NCBI GenBank assembly: GCA_013178045.1
Contig: JABLXP010000008.1
Coordinates: 16,626-80,625, forward strand
From: Bacillota bacterium
GTDB lineage: Bacteria; Bacillota; Ch66
DNA: 64,000 nt
Reading direction: 5' to 3'
Shown: piece after piece, positions 25,180 through 36,687 of the stretch
How the letters are laid out: every line of letters begins with the position of its first letter
How positions within the stretch are numbered: position 1 is the stretch's first letter
The notes under the pieces: model-generated
What the model saw: the letters and a program-made list of their open reading frames with translations, nothing else
Database searches by the model: none
What the model was told of the DNA's origin: nothing
Translations under genes and position numbers: made by a program

Positions 25180-25548
25180 GTGATTCAACCTCAAACCATT
25201 CTTAAAGTTGGCGATAACACTGGCGCGAAAAAACTGATGTGCATTCGAGTCATGGGTGGCTCACTACGGCGCTATGCCTCGGTTGGGGATATAATCATCG
25301 CTTCTGTTAAAGAAGCAACGCCAGGAGGCGTGGTTAAAAAAGGAGACGTAGTCCGCGCTGTTGTAGTAAGAACAAAAAAAGAAATCAGACGTCCAGATGG
25401 CTCTTATATCCGGTTTAGTGAAAACGCCGCGGTAATTATCAATGACCAGAACAACCCCCGGGGGACTCGGATCTTCGGACCAGTGGCCCGGGAACTGCGG
25501 GATAAGGATTTCATGAAAATTATCTCCCTGGCTCCTGAGGTGCTATAA
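25180..25548 (+). CDS. rplN: 50S ribosomal protein L14
   Basis: L14 (122 aa) lies at the subunit interface and is the docking site of the silencing factor RsfS. It shows [20 protein letters not shown] and [19 protein letters not shown]. It starts at GTG 25180 (residues MIQPQT) with GAAAGGAGG upstream. Confidence 0.97.
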   Translation: MIQPQTILKVGDNTGAKKLMCIRVMGGSLRRYASVGDIIIASVKEATPGGVVKKGDVVRAVVVRTKKEIRRPDGSYIRFSENAAVIINDQNNPRGTRIFGPVARELRDKDFMKIISLAPEVL

Positions 25549-25598
25549 TTCTGGTCAATATTTTGGAACAAGAAGTCACTCAGACGGAGGTGAGTTAG

Positions 25599-25925
25599 GT
25601 GACAACTCCCAAAGTACATGTAAAAAAGGGCGATACTGTCCTGGTGATCACCGGTAAGGACGCGGGAAAGCGTGGTAAGGTCCTGGAGGTAAACCCAAAG
25701 AAGCAACGGATCATCGTTGAGGGCGTTAACATTACCAAGAAGCATACCAAACCAACCCGGGCACTCCCGCAGGGTGGAATCGTGGAGAAGGAAGGTTCAA
25801 TCGCCAGTTCCAACGTGATGCTGGTGTGCAGTAAATGCCAGAGACCAACGCGGGTGGCCAAAAAACTACTCGATGACAAGTATGTGCGAGCCTGCCGCAA
25901 GTGTGGAGAATTGATTGACGCTTAG
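25599..25925 (+). CDS. rplX: 50S ribosomal protein L24 with C-terminal zinc-ribbon cysteines
   Basis: L24 (108 aa) starts 50S assembly. The KOW motif [20 protein letters not shown] is at the N terminus. The C-terminal part has two CxxC pairs (CSKCQRP near residue 78, CRKCGE near residue 98), a metal-site arrangement seen in some but not all L24 proteins. It starts at GTG 25599 with ACGGAGGTG upstream. Confidence 0.96.
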   Translation: MTTPKVHVKKGDTVLVITGKDAGKRGKVLEVNPKKQRIIVEGVNITKKHTKPTRALPQGGIVEKEGSIASSNVMLVCSKCQRPTRVAKKLLDDKYVRACRKCGELIDA

Positions 25926-25948
25926 TTTTCGAGGAAAGGAGGAAAGTT

Positions 25949-26503
25949 ATGGCGACGGAAGTGCCAAGACTGAAAGAAAAATACCAGAACGACGTGGCCG
26001 CAGCCATGATGAAAAAGTTTGGGTATAAGAACATAATGCAGATCCCCAAGCTGGAAAAAGTGGTCATCAACATGGGTGTTGGTGAGGCTATTCAAAATCC
26101 CAAGGCACTGGATGCAGCAGTCAGTGATTTAACCAAGATTTCTGGCCAAAAGCCCATTGTGACCAAGGCCAAAAAGTCGATCGCAGGCTTCAAGTTGCGG
26201 GCTGGTATGTCCATCGGCTGTAAGGTCACTTTACGGGGAAGTCGGATGTACGAGTTCGTAGATAAATTAATCAATGTTGCTTTACCGCGGGTGCGTGATT
26301 TCCGTGGTGTTTCACCAAAGGGCTTTGATGGTCGGGGCAATTATACCCTTGGCTTACGTGAACAACTGATCTTCCCCGAAATAGAGTATGATAAAATTGA
26401 TAAATTGCGCGGCATGAACGTGGTGTTTGTGACTACCGCGAAAACCGATGAAGAAGCGCGAGAACTGCTACGGCTATTAGGGATGCCGTTTAGAGAAGCC
26501 TAA
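25949..26503 (+). CDS. rplE: 50S ribosomal protein L5
   Basis: L5 (184 aa) binds 5S rRNA and contacts S13 across the interface. It shows [18 protein letters not shown], then [15 protein letters not shown] and [27 protein letters not shown] precedes the ATG. Confidence 0.97.
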   Translation: MATEVPRLKEKYQNDVAAAMMKKFGYKNIMQIPKLEKVVINMGVGEAIQNPKALDAAVSDLTKISGQKPIVTKAKKSIAGFKLRAGMSIGCKVTLRGSRMYEFVDKLINVALPRVRDFRGVSPKGFDGRGNYTLGLREQLIFPEIEYDKIDKLRGMNVVFVTTAKTDEEARELLRLLGMPFREA

Positions 26504-26543
26504 TTGCAGTGATGCCCACATCAGCCAGTAAGGAGGGAAGACG

Positions 26544-26729
26544 ATGGCGAAGAAATCGATGATTGCCAAACAACAGCGACCACCTAAGTTTAAAGTCAGG
26601 GCCTACACCAGATGCAAGCTGTGCGGACGCCCGCATGCTTATATGCGTAAGTTCGGTATGTGCCGTATTTGTTTCCGCGAATTGGCCTATAAGGGCGAAA
26701 TTCCCGGCGTGACCAAGGCCAGTTGGTAG
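26544..26729 (+). CDS. rpsZ: 30S ribosomal protein S14, zinc-binding type Z
   Basis: S14 (61 aa) is the short zinc form, with CKLC (near residue 24) and CRIC (near residue 40) around [10 protein letters not shown]. The long cysteine-free paralogue, used in zinc limitation, is not in this window. AAGGAGGG precedes the ATG. Confidence 0.97.
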   Translation: MAKKSMIAKQQRPPKFKVRAYTRCKLCGRPHAYMRKFGMCRICFRELAYKGEIPGVTKASW

Positions 26730-26756
26730 CCCGAAGGGAAAGGAGGTAATAATTAA

Positions 26757-27155
26757 ATGGTTATGACCGACCCAATCGCGGACTTTCTGACCAGAATCCG
26801 CAATGCCAATACGGTTTATCATGAAAAGGTAGAGGTACCAGCTTCTAAAATGAAGAAAGCATTGGCCGAAATCTTCAAACAGGAAGGCTTCATCCGTGAT
26901 TACGAATATATTGATGATGGTAAGCAAGGAATAATTCGCCTGTACCTCAAGTATGGCCCCAACCGGGAAAAAGTAATTACTGGTTTGAAGCGAATCAGTA
27001 AACCCGGCCTGCGGGTATATGCCAAGAAGGATGAAATTCCTCGGGTACTGGGTGGATTGGGCATCGCCATTATCTCGACATCAAAAGGCATTATGACCGA
27101 CAAGCAGGCTCGGAAAGAAGGGCTGGGCGGCGAGGTCATTTGCTATGTCTGGTAG
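26757..27155 (+). CDS. rpsH: 30S ribosomal protein S8
   Basis: S8 (132 aa) binds the central domain of 16S rRNA. It starts [20 protein letters not shown] and ends GGEVICYVW, both typical. AAAGGAGGT lies upstream. Its stop codon is embedded in the ribosome binding site of rplF. Confidence 0.97.
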   Translation: MVMTDPIADFLTRIRNANTVYHEKVEVPASKMKKALAEIFKQEGFIRDYEYIDDGKQGIIRLYLKYGPNREKVITGLKRISKPGLRVYAKKDEIPRVLGGLGIAIISTSKGIMTDKQARKEGLGGEVICYVW

Positions 27156-27167
27156 GAGGTGTACGGG

Positions 27168-27716
27168 ATGTCCCGAATTGGTAAATTGCCCATCAGCGTG
27201 CCTGACGGAGTAGAAGTGAAAATTGAAGGAAATGTCGTAACGGTTAAAGGGCCAAAAGGTCAACTGAGGCGTGAGTTTCCCAAAGAAATGCAGATTATTC
27301 TTGAGGGAAAAACCCTGCGGGTCACTCGAGCAAGCGATGAAAAAAAACACCGCTCACTGCATGGCTTGAGTCGGACCTTGCTCAATAATATGGTTGAAGG
27401 AGTAACGAAAGGGTTTCAGAAATCACTGGAAGTGGTCGGGGTAGGTTATCGGGCGGCCAAACAAGGTAACAAGCTGGTCCTAACCGTGGGTTATTCGCAC
27501 CCAGTTGAAATAGAACCGCAGACGGGCTTGGAGATTGAAGTGCCGGCACCGACCAAGATCCTGGTTAAGGGTATTGATAAGGAGCAGGTTGGCGCTCTGG
27601 CGGCGAAAATCCGTGCCGTCCGCGAGCCTGAACCTTATAAGGGCAAAGGGATCAGATACGAAGGCGAAAAGATTCTTCGCAAGGTTGGTAAGACGGGCGG
27701 TAAAGGTAAGAAGTAG
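27168..27716 (+). CDS. rplF: 50S ribosomal protein L6
   Basis: L6 (182 aa) lies near the GTPase-associated centre. It starts [19 protein letters not shown] and contains [28 protein letters not shown] fits ATG 27168; an upstream alternative in the track region would overlap that site. Confidence 0.97.
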   Translation: MSRIGKLPISVPDGVEVKIEGNVVTVKGPKGQLRREFPKEMQIILEGKTLRVTRASDEKKHRSLHGLSRTLLNNMVEGVTKGFQKSLEVVGVGYRAAKQGNKLVLTVGYSHPVEIEPQTGLEIEVPAPTKILVKGIDKEQVGALAAKIRAVREPEPYKGKGIRYEGEKILRKVGKTGGKGKK

Positions 27717-27765
27717 GTTTGAGCTTACAATATTGCTACTGCTGGTACGGAAGGGGTGAACGTAG

Positions 27766-28134
27766 TTGTTCAAGAAGATAAATCGCCAAGAGGTGCGGAA
27801 TAAAAAACACCTGCGGGTGAGAAAGAAAATTTTTGGCACGGAGGAGCGCCCTCGCTTGTCTGTTTACCGCAGCCTCAAACATATTTATGCCCAGATTATT
27901 AATGACACCAACGGAACAACCCTAGTCGCGGCCTCAACCCTCGACCCGGCATTAAAAGATAAGATTACCTACGGGGGTAACATTGAGGCGGCACGGCTGG
28001 TCGGAGAATTGATCGCGAAGAAGGCGATGGAGAAAGGCATTACTCGTGTGGTGTTTGACCGCGGCGGTAATATTTATCATGGTCGGATCGCCGCCTTGGC
28101 GGAAGCGGCTCGGGAAGCCGGGTTGGAATTCTAG
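27766..28134 (+). CDS. rplR: 50S ribosomal protein L18
   Basis: L18 (122 aa) binds 5S rRNA. It shows [20 protein letters not shown] and [20 protein letters not shown]. Translation starts at TTG 27766 with AAGGGGTG upstream. Confidence 0.96.
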   Translation: MFKKINRQEVRNKKHLRVRKKIFGTEERPRLSVYRSLKHIYAQIINDTNGTTLVAASTLDPALKDKITYGGNIEAARLVGELIAKKAMEKGITRVVFDRGGNIYHGRIAALAEAAREAGLEF

Positions 28135-28165
28135 AATCCAAGAAAAGGAGGGAGTACAAGCATAG

Positions 28166-28666
28166 ATGGCTAGAATAGATGCGACAGGGTTAGAACTGAG
28201 TGAGAAGGTTGTCAGCATCAACCGGGTAGCTAAAGTTGTTAAAGGTGGTCGGCGGTTTAGCTTTAGCGCCTTGGTAGTAGTTGGTGATGGACAGGGTCAT
28301 GTTGGCGCCGGTTTGGGCAAGGCTGGTGAGGTACCAGAAGCGATTCGTAAAGGGATTGAGGACGCGAAGAAAAACCTGATCGAGGTACCCCTGGTTGGAA
28401 CTACGATTCCTCACGAGATCGTTGGTCATTTTGGGGCCGGTGCTGTTATACTGAAGCCTGCTTCTCCCGGTACCGGGGTCATTGCCGGTGGTCCGGTGCG
28501 GGCAGTTCTTGAACTGGCCGGCATTAAGGATATCTTAACGAAATCTCTGGGATCCTCCAATGCGAATAACATGGTCAGAGCTACATTAGAGGGTCTAAAG
28601 GGCTTGAAGCGGGCGGAGCAGGTGGCGAAGCTGCGCGGGAAGACGGTGGAGGAACTGATAGGTTAG
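28166..28666 (+). CDS. rpsE: 30S ribosomal protein S5
   Basis: S5 (166 aa) lines the mRNA entry channel and affects decoding accuracy. It has [20 protein letters not shown] and [25 protein letters not shown] lies upstream of the ATG. Confidence 0.97.
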   Translation: MARIDATGLELSEKVVSINRVAKVVKGGRRFSFSALVVVGDGQGHVGAGLGKAGEVPEAIRKGIEDAKKNLIEVPLVGTTIPHEIVGHFGAGAVILKPASPGTGVIAGGPVRAVLELAGIKDILTKSLGSSNANNMVRATLEGLKGLKRAEQVAKLRGKTVEELIG

Positions 28667-28678
28667 GAGGAAGCAGCG

Positions 28679-28867
28679 ATGGCCAATAAACTGAAGATTA
28701 CCTGGGTCAAGAGCACGATTGGCTATCCGGAAAATCAGCGGCTAGTCATTCAGGCTCTAGGACTGAAGAAACTTCATCACACCGTGGTGCAGAACGATAC
28801 TCCTGAAATAAGAGGAATGATTCGAAAAGTCGAGCATTTAGTGGTTGTGCAGGAAATCGAAGCCTAA
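28679..28867 (+). CDS. rpmD: 50S ribosomal protein L30
   Basis: L30 (62 aa) is a small large-subunit protein. It shows [20 protein letters not shown] and [30 protein letters not shown] lies upstream, overlapping the rpsE stop. Confidence 0.96.
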   Translation: MANKLKITWVKSTIGYPENQRLVIQALGLKKLHHTVVQNDTPEIRGMIRKVEHLVVVQEIEA

Positions 28868-28918
28868 TAACCAGCTCAGTTGTCTTAAAGGAATGAGAAG
28901 CCTGAGGAGGTGTACATG

Positions 28919-29359
28919 ATGAAATTGCATGAACTCAAGCCGGCGCCAGGTGCACGTCGGGAACCAACGCGCAAGGGGCGCGGGATTGGTTCCGGTCTGG
29001 GTAAAACGGCTGGTCGTGGACACAAGGGCCAGAAAGCTCGCTCCGGTGGAGGAGTAAGGCCGGGTTTTGAAGGCGGACAAATGCCGCTGCAACGCCGAAC
29101 GCCGAAGCGAGGATTTAACAACAAGTTCAAGAAAGAACTGGTAGTGATCAATGTCAGAGATCTCAACAGGTTTGAAGACGGCACGGTGGTTACACCCGAA
29201 CTCTTAAAAAAGGCTGGTGTAATCAAGAATATTAAGGACGGAGTCAAGATCCTGGCCACCGGCGAACTTGAGCGGGCCTTGACGGTTAAGGTGCATGGGG
29301 TCAGTCAGGCAGCAGCGGAAAAGATCGTGGCCGCTGGCGGTAAAGTTGAGGTGATGTAG
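28919..29359 (+). CDS. rplO: 50S ribosomal protein L15
   Basis: L15 (146 aa) is a late-assembly 50S protein. It starts [20 protein letters not shown] and has the Gly/Lys/Arg-rich RNA-binding stretch [22 protein letters not shown] 28919 sits 8 nt after GGAGG; ATG 28916 is the alternative. secY starts at the very next codon after the stop. Confidence 0.96.
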   Translation: MKLHELKPAPGARREPTRKGRGIGSGLGKTAGRGHKGQKARSGGGVRPGFEGGQMPLQRRTPKRGFNNKFKKELVVINVRDLNRFEDGTVVTPELLKKAGVIKNIKDGVKILATGELERALTVKVHGVSQAAAEKIVAAGGKVEVM

Positions 29360-30637
29360 GTGCTTGACTCACTGAAAACGGCGTGGAAGCTAAGTGACCT
29401 ACGGCAAAAAATTATTTTTACCTTGATCATGTTCTTGGTCTTTCGGATCGGAGCGCATGTACCCGTGCCGGGTATTAACACGAACATCATTGAGGAATTG
29501 ATGAAAGGGCAGCTCTTTGGTTTCTTCGACGTAATTTCCGGTGGGGCATTTAAGCGTTTTACGGTATTTGCGATGAGCATCACCCCATACATCAATGCAT
29601 CGATTATTATGCAGTTGTTAACGGTGGTTGTTCCAGCCTTGGAAAAACTGGCCAAAGAAGGAGAAGAAGGCCGCAAGAAGATCACCCAATATACCCGTTA
29701 TGGTACTGTAATTCTGGGCTTTATTCAGGCTTTAGGCATGGCGGTTGCTCTGGGTAGATATAACATTGGGGGTCAGTCAGCGGTGATCAACCCCGGCTGG
29801 GGTTCCTACCTGCTCATTGCGACAACTCTGACAGCGGGCACGGCCCTCTTGATGTGGATTGGGGAAATGATCACGGACCGGGGAATTGGCAATGGAATTT
29901 CCCTGATTATCTTCGCCGGCATCGTGGCGCGGGTACCTTCGGCGCTTGTTTCCATCGGGCAGTATCTGGTGGCTGGTACGGTTAATGTTTTTAATGTCTT
30001 GCTCTTGGTTGTCATCGCCTTACTGGTGATCGCCGGCGTTGTAGCCATGCATGAAGGGCAGAGGAGAATCCCTGTTCAGTACGCCAAGCGAGTAGTCGGC
30101 AGGCGGGTTTACGGTGGACAGAGCACCCATTTACCGCTGCGGGTTAACCAGGCGGGCGTCATCCCGGTTATTTTCGCGATGTCGATCATGATGTTTCCAG
30201 CCACGATTGCTTCTTGGTTTTCTGCCAGCTGGCTGAATACCTTTATTCAGAATTACTTTAACTTTGGTACCCCGTTGTATAATGTTCTATATGCTTTGCT
30301 GATTATCTTCTTTACTTACTTCTATACCGCCGTTACCTTTAACCCGATGGATGTAGCAGATAATATGAAGAAGTATGGCGGATTTATTCCCGGCATTCGG
30401 CCGGGCCGGCCGACGGCAGAGTTTATTGACCGCGTCCTGACCAGAATCACTCTGGCCGGGGCTATCTTCTTGGCTTTTATTGCCATCTTACCCAACTTCG
30501 TGATCGCCTTAACCAAGATTACTACGATCTGGTTTGGGGGCACTGCTCTGTTAATCGTGGTCGGTGTGGCGCTGGAAACCATGAAGCAGGTAGAATCCCA
30601 CTTATTGCTTAGAAGCTACCAGGGATTCATGAAGTAA
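29360..30637 (+). CDS. secY: preprotein translocase subunit SecY
   Basis: SecY (425 aa) is the protein-conducting channel, with ten predicted membrane spans. It shows RIGAHVPVPGINTNIIEE in the plug region, PYINASIIMQLLTVVVP, and the cytoplasmic loop motif GGFIPGIRPGRPTAEFID. The start is GTG 29360 directly after the rplO stop, with GAGGTGATG upstream. Its partner SecE is encoded at 4505. Confidence 0.98.
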   Translation: MLDSLKTAWKLSDLRQKIIFTLIMFLVFRIGAHVPVPGINTNIIEELMKGQLFGFFDVISGGAFKRFTVFAMSITPYINASIIMQLLTVVVPALEKLAKEGEEGRKKITQYTRYGTVILGFIQALGMAVALGRYNIGGQSAVINPGWGSYLLIATTLTAGTALLMWIGEMITDRGIGNGISLIIFAGIVARVPSALVSIGQYLVAGTVNVFNVLLLVVIALLVIAGVVAMHEGQRRIPVQYAKRVVGRRVYGGQSTHLPLRVNQAGVIPVIFAMSIMMFPATIASWFSASWLNTFIQNYFNFGTPLYNVLYALLIIFFTYFYTAVTFNPMDVADNMKKYGGFIPGIRPGRPTAEFIDRVLTRITLAGAIFLAFIAILPNFVIALTKITTIWFGGTALLIVVGVALETMKQVESHLLLRSYQGFMK

Positions 30638-30658
30638 ATTTCGCACACTTTAGGTTGA

Positions 30659-31318
<660 letters not shown>

Positions 31319-31320
31319 AC

Positions 31321-32070
31321 ATGATCATCCTGAAGTCTGACCGGGAATTAGACTATCTCCGCGATGCTGGTCGAGTGGTAGCCAGGACGCATGCTGAGCT
31401 GGAGAAGGCGGTAGCACCGGGCGTGACGACCAAAGAGCTTGACCAATTAGCGGAAGACTTTATGCGTCACTGTGGGGCGATCCCGGCTTTTAAGGGATAC
31501 GATGGATTTCCAGCCAGTATTTGTACTTCGATTAACGAAGAAGTCGTTCATGGCATTCCTAGTAGTTTAAGGAAATTGATAACTGGTGATATTATTAGTA
31601 TTGACATCGGGGCAATCGTAAGCGGCTATTACGGAGACGCGGCGGTAACGCTGCCGGTAGGCGAGGTGACCAGTGAGGCTGCACGGTTAATTAATGTAAC
31701 TAAGGAATCACTGGCCAAAGGGATTGAACAAGCGGTAGTTGGTAATCGCCTGTCCGATATTTCGCATGCCGTGCAGACTTACGTGGAAAATAATGGATTT
31801 TCAGTGGTCCGCGATTATGTCGGACATGGGATCGGGAGGAGCATGCATGAAGAACCTCAAGTGCCCAATTTTGGTAAACCTGGACGTGGCCCTCGCTTGA
31901 ACCCGGGGTTGACTCTAGCCATTGAACCCATGGTGAATATGGGTACCTTTGAAGTAATGACCAAGGAAGATCGTTGGACGGTTGTCACCAGAGATGGCAA
32001 ACTATCGGCTCATTTTGAACACACCATCGCGGTGACGGAAAAAGGACCAGAAATTTTGACGCGGATCTAA
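31321..32070 (+). CDS. map: methionine aminopeptidase, type I
   Basis: Map (249 aa) removes N-terminal methionine from new proteins. The metal ligands are visible in [32 protein letters not shown] and the late [14 protein letters not shown]. The ATG follows GGGAGAG. It is coupled to adk and followed by the KOW protein gene. Confidence 0.96.
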   Translation: MIILKSDRELDYLRDAGRVVARTHAELEKAVAPGVTTKELDQLAEDFMRHCGAIPAFKGYDGFPASICTSINEEVVHGIPSSLRKLITGDIISIDIGAIVSGYYGDAAVTLPVGEVTSEAARLINVTKESLAKGIEQAVVGNRLSDISHAVQTYVENNGFSVVRDYVGHGIGRSMHEEPQVPNFGKPGRGPRLNPGLTLAIEPMVNMGTFEVMTKEDRWTVVTRDGKLSAHFEHTIAVTEKGPEILTRI

Positions 32071-32116
32071 ATTGTTAGTTAAGCCTTGGTGTTCACAAAG
32101 GGTGGGGGTGTACGGC

Positions 32117-32398
32117 TTGAACATTGGGGATGTAAGAATCGGTCAATTAGTTTACTCGAAAGCCGGTCGTGATCAAAACCGACCCTTTCTCATCTGGGAG
32201 ATCACCGAAGATGGCTATCTAGGTCTGGTTGACGGAGACTTGCGCAAAGTTGAAAACCCTAAAAGGAAAAACATCAAACACGTACGAATTACCCATCAAG
32301 TGGCTACGGAAATTGCGGCTAAGATAATGTCTGGGCAGTGCCCTAGCAATGCTGAGGTCAGGCGAGCGATTATGGTCTTAAGCCAACCCAGGGAATGA
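32117..32398 (+). CDS. KOW-domain RNA-binding protein
   Basis: A 93-aa protein with an L14e/KOW-like fold: [21 protein letters not shown], then [20 protein letters not shown]. Homologues stand between map and infA in many Clostridia; function is unknown, and RNA or ribosome binding is inferred from the domain. TTG 32117 preceded by GGTGGGGGTG is preferred, since an upstream in-frame start at 32072 has no binding site and adds atypical sequence. Confidence 0.85.
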   Translation: MNIGDVRIGQLVYSKAGRDQNRPFLIWEITEDGYLGLVDGDLRKVENPKRKNIKHVRITHQVATEIAAKIMSGQCPSNAEVRRAIMVLSQPRE

Positions 32399-32426
32399 AT
32401 TGGTGAACAAGGAGGTTGAAGGCCTG

Positions 32427-32645
32427 ATGTCAAAAGAAGATGTTATTGAAGTGGAAGGCACGGTCATTGAACCACTGCCTAACGCTATGTTTCGGGTAGA
32501 ACTTCAGAATGGGCATAAAGTGCTTGCCCATGTTTCAGGTAAGATCAGGATGAATTTTATCCGGATCTTGCCGGGTGATCGGGTAACTGTGGAATTATCT
32601 CCCTATGATTTAACACGGGGACGGATAATCTATCGTTTTAAATAG
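32427..32645 (+). CDS. infA: translation initiation factor IF-1
   Basis: IF-1 (72 aa) blocks the A site during initiation. The OB fold reads [20 protein letters not shown] and [26 protein letters not shown] (32411-32418) supports ATG 32427 over the start at 32400. Confidence 0.97.
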   Translation: MSKEDVIEVEGTVIEPLPNAMFRVELQNGHKVLAHVSGKIRMNFIRILPGDRVTVELSPYDLTRGRIIYRFK

Positions 32646-32680
32646 TAAATTACCAACGTCCTGTTAAGGGAGGGTTAATA

Positions 32681-32794
32681 ATGAAGGTTAAACCATCAGT
32701 TAAGCCCATCTGCGAAAAGTGCAAGATCATCAAACGCCACGGTAAGGTCATGGTAATTTGCGAGAATCCCAAGCACAAGCAGAAGCAGGGCTAA
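32681..32794 (+). CDS. rpmJ: 50S ribosomal protein L36
   Basis: L36 (37 aa) is the smallest ribosomal protein. [20 protein letters not shown], then the later [13 protein letters not shown], gives the full zinc ligand set (C11, C14, C27 and His). GGGAGGG precedes the ATG. Confidence 0.96.
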   Translation: MKVKPSVKPICEKCKIIKRHGKVMVICENPKHKQKQG

Positions 32795-32842
32795 TGACAC
32801 GGAATAAGAATTAGTACGCGCGTGGAGGTGTAGAAAAGGAAT

Positions 32843-33214
32843 ATGGCACGTATTGCCGGTGTTGACTTACCGCGAGAGAAGCGGGTGGAAATCGCTCTGA
32901 CGTATATCTTTGGGATTGGTCGGCCTACCTCGCAGAAGATCCTGGCAGAAACAGGAATTAATCCCGACACTAGGGTCAGAGATTTGACAGAAGACGAGGT
33001 GGCCAAGTTACGGGAGATTATTGACCGGAACTATAAGGTTGAGGGTGACTTGCGTCGGGAGATTTCTTTAAACATCAAGCGACTCATGGAGATTGGTTGT
33101 TATCGAGGTTTGCGGCACCGTCGGGGCTTACCGGTCCGTGGCCAGAGAACCAAAACGAATGCCCGGACGCGTAAAGGACCACGGCGCACGGTTGGCGTAA
33201 GACGGAAAAAATAA
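32843..33214 (+). CDS. rpsM: 30S ribosomal protein S13
   Basis: S13 (123 aa) contacts tRNA and forms bridges with the large subunit. It shows [20 protein letters not shown] and the basic tail beginning [27 protein letters not shown] lies 13 nt before the ATG. Confidence 0.97.
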   Translation: MARIAGVDLPREKRVEIALTYIFGIGRPTSQKILAETGINPDTRVRDLTEDEVAKLREIIDRNYKVEGDLRREISLNIKRLMEIGCYRGLRHRRGLPVRGQRTKTNARTRKGPRRTVGVRRKK

Positions 33215-33230
33215 GGGGGGAAAGGATTAA

Positions 33231-33620
33231 ATGGCACGTCGAGTTAGTCGGGTTAAAAGGCGCGAACGGAAAAACATTGACCGTGGGGTTGCCCATATTA
33301 AGTCAACCTTTAACAATACAATTGTAACCATAACTGATACCGCCGGCAATGCCATTTCCTGGGCTAGTGCTGGGACCCTGGGTTTTAAAGGGTCCAGGAA
33401 GTCTACTCCTTTTGCTGCACAAATGGCGGCAGAAGCGGCAGCTAAGGCAGCAATGGAACATGGCTTGAAAGAAGTGGAGTGCTATGTAAAAGGGCCAGGT
33501 GCCGGCCGGGAAGCGGCGATCCGTTCTCTGCAGGCAGCCGGGCTGGAAGTGAACATGATCAAAGACGTTACGCCAATTCCACATAACGGATGCCGTCCAC
33601 CCAAACGGAGAAGAGTCTAG
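33231..33620 (+). CDS. rpsK: 30S ribosomal protein S11
   Basis: S11 (129 aa) forms part of the platform around the E site. It shows [20 protein letters not shown] and ends [22 protein letters not shown] lies upstream. Confidence 0.97.
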   Translation: MARRVSRVKRRERKNIDRGVAHIKSTFNNTIVTITDTAGNAISWASAGTLGFKGSRKSTPFAAQMAAEAAAKAAMEHGLKEVECYVKGPGAGREAAIRSLQAAGLEVNMIKDVTPIPHNGCRPPKRRRV

Positions 33621-33637
33621 GAGGTGTGTGAACAAAA

Positions 33638-34264
33638 ATGGCAAGGTATACCGAAGCAGTATGTAGACTGTGTCGTCGCGAAGGTGTTAAACTATACCTG
33701 AAGGGCGATCGCTGTTATTCGGGTAAATGTGCGGTCGACCGACGGACCTATGCTCCCGGCCAGCATGGTCAGGGACGGAAGAAGTTATCCGAATACGGAA
33801 TCCAGCTGCGTGAAAAGCAGAAGGCCCGTCGGATCTACGGTATTCTCGAACGACAGTTCAGAGGATACTTCGCGAAAGCTGAGCGGCAGCCGGGAATCAC
33901 GGGGGAAAACCTGCTTCGACTTTTGGAACGCCGCTTGGATAACGTTGTTTATCGATTGGGTTTTGCTTCTTCCCGTAATGAAGCCCGACAGCTAGTTAGG
34001 CACGGCCATTTCCAACTGAATGGTAAAAAAGCTAACATTCCATCGATTTTGGTCCGGGCTGGTGATACCATCACCGTTAAGGAAAGTAGCAGGGATATAC
34101 CCCGGATCAAGGAAAATATGGAACTGGCAAAACACAAGACCCCTCCTGCTTGGCTGGAAGTAGATCCTGAGGCAATGACGGGTCGAGTTGTTACTCTACC
34201 GACCAGAGACCAGATCGATGTTCCAGTTCAAGAGCACCTGATCGTTGAGTTGTACTCGAGATAA
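33638..34264 (+). CDS. rpsD: 30S ribosomal protein S4
   Basis: S4 (208 aa) nucleates 30S assembly and in many bacteria represses its operon. The N-terminal cysteines ([18 protein letters not shown], then C31) mark the zinc-binding form, and the S4 RNA-binding domain reads [28 protein letters not shown] lies upstream, next to the rpsK stop. Confidence 0.97.
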   Translation: MARYTEAVCRLCRREGVKLYLKGDRCYSGKCAVDRRTYAPGQHGQGRKKLSEYGIQLREKQKARRIYGILERQFRGYFAKAERQPGITGENLLRLLERRLDNVVYRLGFASSRNEARQLVRHGHFQLNGKKANIPSILVRAGDTITVKESSRDIPRIKENMELAKHKTPPAWLEVDPEAMTGRVVTLPTRDQIDVPVQEHLIVELYSR

Positions 34265-34337
34265 TTACCCCCATTACCCTCGTCTGCTTTTTGCTACAAC
34301 CAGAAAGTTGCTGAGAGTGGGGAAAGGAGGGTCTTAG

Positions 34338-35285
34338 ATGTTAGAAATCGAGAAACCCAAGATCGAATGTGTCGAACGAAGCGAAGATAACACCTACGGG
34401 AAATTTGTCGTTGAGCCTTTGGAACGAGGTTATGGGATCACCCTGGGAAATTCGCTGCGGCGAGTTCTGCTGTCTTCTCTCCCCGGTGCGGCGGTTACTT
34501 CAGTCAAGATTGATGGGGTGCTGCACGAGTTTTCCACGATTCCAGGCGTAGTGGAGGATACTACTGATATAATCTTGAACTTAAAAAGCCTGGCTTTAAA
34601 AGTGTATGGTGACGAAGGGAAAATCCTGCGGATCGAGGCTCAAGGAGCGGGAGAGGTGACAGCACGTGACATTATCGCTGATGCCGATGTGGAGATCCTT
34701 AATCCCGAACTGCACATCGCTACTCTAAGTGAGAATGGCCGACTGTTTATGGAAATGACTGTGGAAAAAGGCCGGGGTTACGTATCAGCGGAAAAGAACA
34801 AGCGCCCTGACCATATCATCGGCATAATTCCGGTCGACTCCATTTTTTCCCCGGTACGAAAGGTCAACTATACAGTTGAGGATACCCGGGTCGGTCAGGT
34901 TACTGACTATGACAAATTGACTCTGGAAGTCTGGACGAATGGCAGTATTTCGCCAGAAGAAGCCACCAGCCTGTCGGCGAAAATTTTGAGCGAACACTTG
35001 CGATTATTTATCGGCCTGACCGAGCGGATCGGCGACGTGGAAATTATGGTGGAAAAAGAAGAAGAAGAAAAAGACAAGCTCCTGGACATGACGATCGAAG
35101 AGCTCGATTTGTCGGTGCGTTCATACAACTGCCTCAAACGGGCTGGGATCAACACAGTGGCTGAGCTGATCCAAAAATCAGAAGAAGATATGATGAAAGT
35201 GCGCAATCTGGGCAAGAAATCGCTGGAAGAAGTCGACAAGAAACTGGCTGAACTTGGGCTTTCATTGCGCAAATCCAATGAGTGA
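34338..35285 (+). CDS. rpoA: DNA-directed RNA polymerase subunit alpha
   Basis: RpoA (315 aa) dimerises to start polymerase assembly. The N-terminal domain has [18 protein letters not shown]; a flexible linker rich in Glu/Lys leads to the C-terminal domain with [19 protein letters not shown], which contacts promoter UP elements and activators. AAAGGAGGG precedes the ATG. Confidence 0.98.
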   Translation: MLEIEKPKIECVERSEDNTYGKFVVEPLERGYGITLGNSLRRVLLSSLPGAAVTSVKIDGVLHEFSTIPGVVEDTTDIILNLKSLALKVYGDEGKILRIEAQGAGEVTARDIIADADVEILNPELHIATLSENGRLFMEMTVEKGRGYVSAEKNKRPDHIIGIIPVDSIFSPVRKVNYTVEDTRVGQVTDYDKLTLEVWTNGSISPEEATSLSAKILSEHLRLFIGLTERIGDVEIMVEKEEEEKDKLLDMTIEELDLSVRSYNCLKRAGINTVAELIQKSEEDMMKVRNLGKKSLEEVDKKLAELGLSLRKSNE

Positions 35286-35305
35286 ACTGCAAGGGAGGGA
35301 AGACC

Positions 35306-35644
35306 ATGGGATATCGTAAATTGGGTCTACGGTCTGACCAGCGGCGAGCAATGCTTCGCAACATCGTTACCTCACTGTTAGATAAGGAGCGGATCGAGAC
35401 CACGGAAACCCGGGCTAAAGAATTGAACCGCTTGACGGAAAGAATGATTACTCTGGCGAAACGCGGTGACCTGCACGCCAGAAGACAGGCCCTCGCCTAT
35501 TTGCTGGATGAGGATGTGGTCACCAAGCTGTTTGAAAAAATCGCGCCGAAATATGCTGATCGTCAGGGTGGATATACCAGGATTATCAAAAAAGGATACC
35601 GGCGCGGTGATGGTGCCCCGGTTGTCATAATTGAACTGGTTTAG
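35306..35644 (+). CDS. rplQ: 50S ribosomal protein L17
   Basis: L17 (112 aa) lies near the tunnel exit. It starts [19 protein letters not shown], and [19 protein letters not shown] follows. GGGAGGG supports ATG 35306 over an earlier in-frame start inside the rpoA end. Last gene of the ribosomal super-operon. Confidence 0.97.
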   Translation: MGYRKLGLRSDQRRAMLRNIVTSLLDKERIETTETRAKELNRLTERMITLAKRGDLHARRQALAYLLDEDVVTKLFEKIAPKYADRQGGYTRIIKKGYRRGDGAPVVIIELV

Positions 35645-35652
35645 CCGCATCA

Positions 35653-35699
35653 AGAGTCAGGAGAAGTTACTCAGATAATAATTCCTGGCTCTAATTTTT
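35653..35699 (+). terminator. terminator after rplQ
   Basis: AGAGTCAGGA (35653-35662) pairs with TCCTGGCTCT (35683-35692, one G-T pair) and is followed by AATTTTT. It closes the alpha operon. The remaining spacer to 35856 holds no gene; TTGAAA (35808-35813)-17-TTAGAT (35831-35836) is a possible weak promoter for ecfA1. Confidence 0.75.
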
Positions 35700-35856
35700 C
35701 ATTGTTCAACGGATATTTTGGTCTCAACTGAGGGAAAAGGACTTTCCCAGTGTTTGGCGAAGATAAAAAAAGGACGGGCCTTAGGTATGAGGCGGAAAAA
35801 AATTGTTTTGAAAACACGCAAATAATTAATTTAGATTGATTAGAGAGGGTGGTAGG

Positions 35857-36687
35857 TTGATCCAGGTTATCGACCTGAGTTATCGTTATCGTCTGACTAG
35901 TGGAGAAGAGATCATCGCCTTGGACCAACTAAATCTCCAGATCCGGGAAGGGGAATTTATTGGTATTCTGGGACAGAATGGATCAGGAAAGTCAACCCTG
36001 GCCAGGCATTTAAACGCTTTACTTCTGCCAACTGAGGGTCAGGTTCTCGTAGATGGTCTTGATACGGCGGATAAATCTGCCCTCTGGCAAATCCGGCAGC
36101 GGGTGGGAATGGTGTTTTCCAACCCCGATAACCAGTTGGTCGCCCCGGTAGTCGAAGAAGATGTGGCTTTTGGGCCGGAGAATCTGTCTTTGCCAAGAGA
36201 TGAGATCAGGAAAAGGGTAGACGAGTCGCTAAAATGGACTGGTATGTCTGAATACAGAATGCGAGCTCCTCACTTGCTCTCCGGTGGCCAGCGGCAGCGG
36301 ATCGCCATCGCGGGGGCCCTGGCCATGCGGCCCCGGTATCTGGTCTTGGACGAGCCGACCTCGATGCTTGATCCGAACGGCCGCAAAGAGGTTTTAGCCA
36401 CTTTGCGGCGGCTCAACCGAGAGGCTGGGATGACGGTGATTTTAATCACTCATCACCTGGAAGAAGTCGTTGATCTGGAGCGACTGGTAGTGATTGACCA
36501 GGGTCGAGTCGTGATGGATGGTCCCCCACGGGAGGTGCTGACGCAAACGAAAGCTCTGCGGTCAATCTACCTGGACGTTCCGCCCATGACAGAGATGGCT
36601 TATCTCCTGAGAAGAAAAGGCATTGACTTGCCAGCGAATATCTTAACCGTTGATGAGATGGTGGCTAGCTTATGTCGATTATTCTAG
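35857..36687 (+). CDS. ecfA1: energy-coupling factor transporter ATPase EcfA1
   Basis: This 276-aa ABC ATPase powers ECF vitamin/metal uptake together with EcfA2 and EcfT. Walker A is GQNGSGKST, the Q loop SNPDNQLVAPVVEEDVAFGP is ECF-typical, the signature is LSGGQRQR, and Walker B is LVLDEPTSMLD with a later THH switch. TTG 35857 with AGAGGGTGG upstream is preferred over the earlier 35836 start. It overlaps ecfA2 by 16 nt. No substrate-binding S component gene is in the window, which fits a shared (group II) module. Confidence 0.95.
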   Translation: MIQVIDLSYRYRLTSGEEIIALDQLNLQIREGEFIGILGQNGSGKSTLARHLNALLLPTEGQVLVDGLDTADKSALWQIRQRVGMVFSNPDNQLVAPVVEEDVAFGPENLSLPRDEIRKRVDESLKWTGMSEYRMRAPHLLSGGQRQRIAIAGALAMRPRYLVLDEPTSMLDPNGRKEVLATLRRLNREAGMTVILITHHLEEVVDLERLVVIDQGRVVMDGPPREVLTQTKALRSIYLDVPPMTEMAYLLRRKGIDLPANILTVDEMVASLCRLF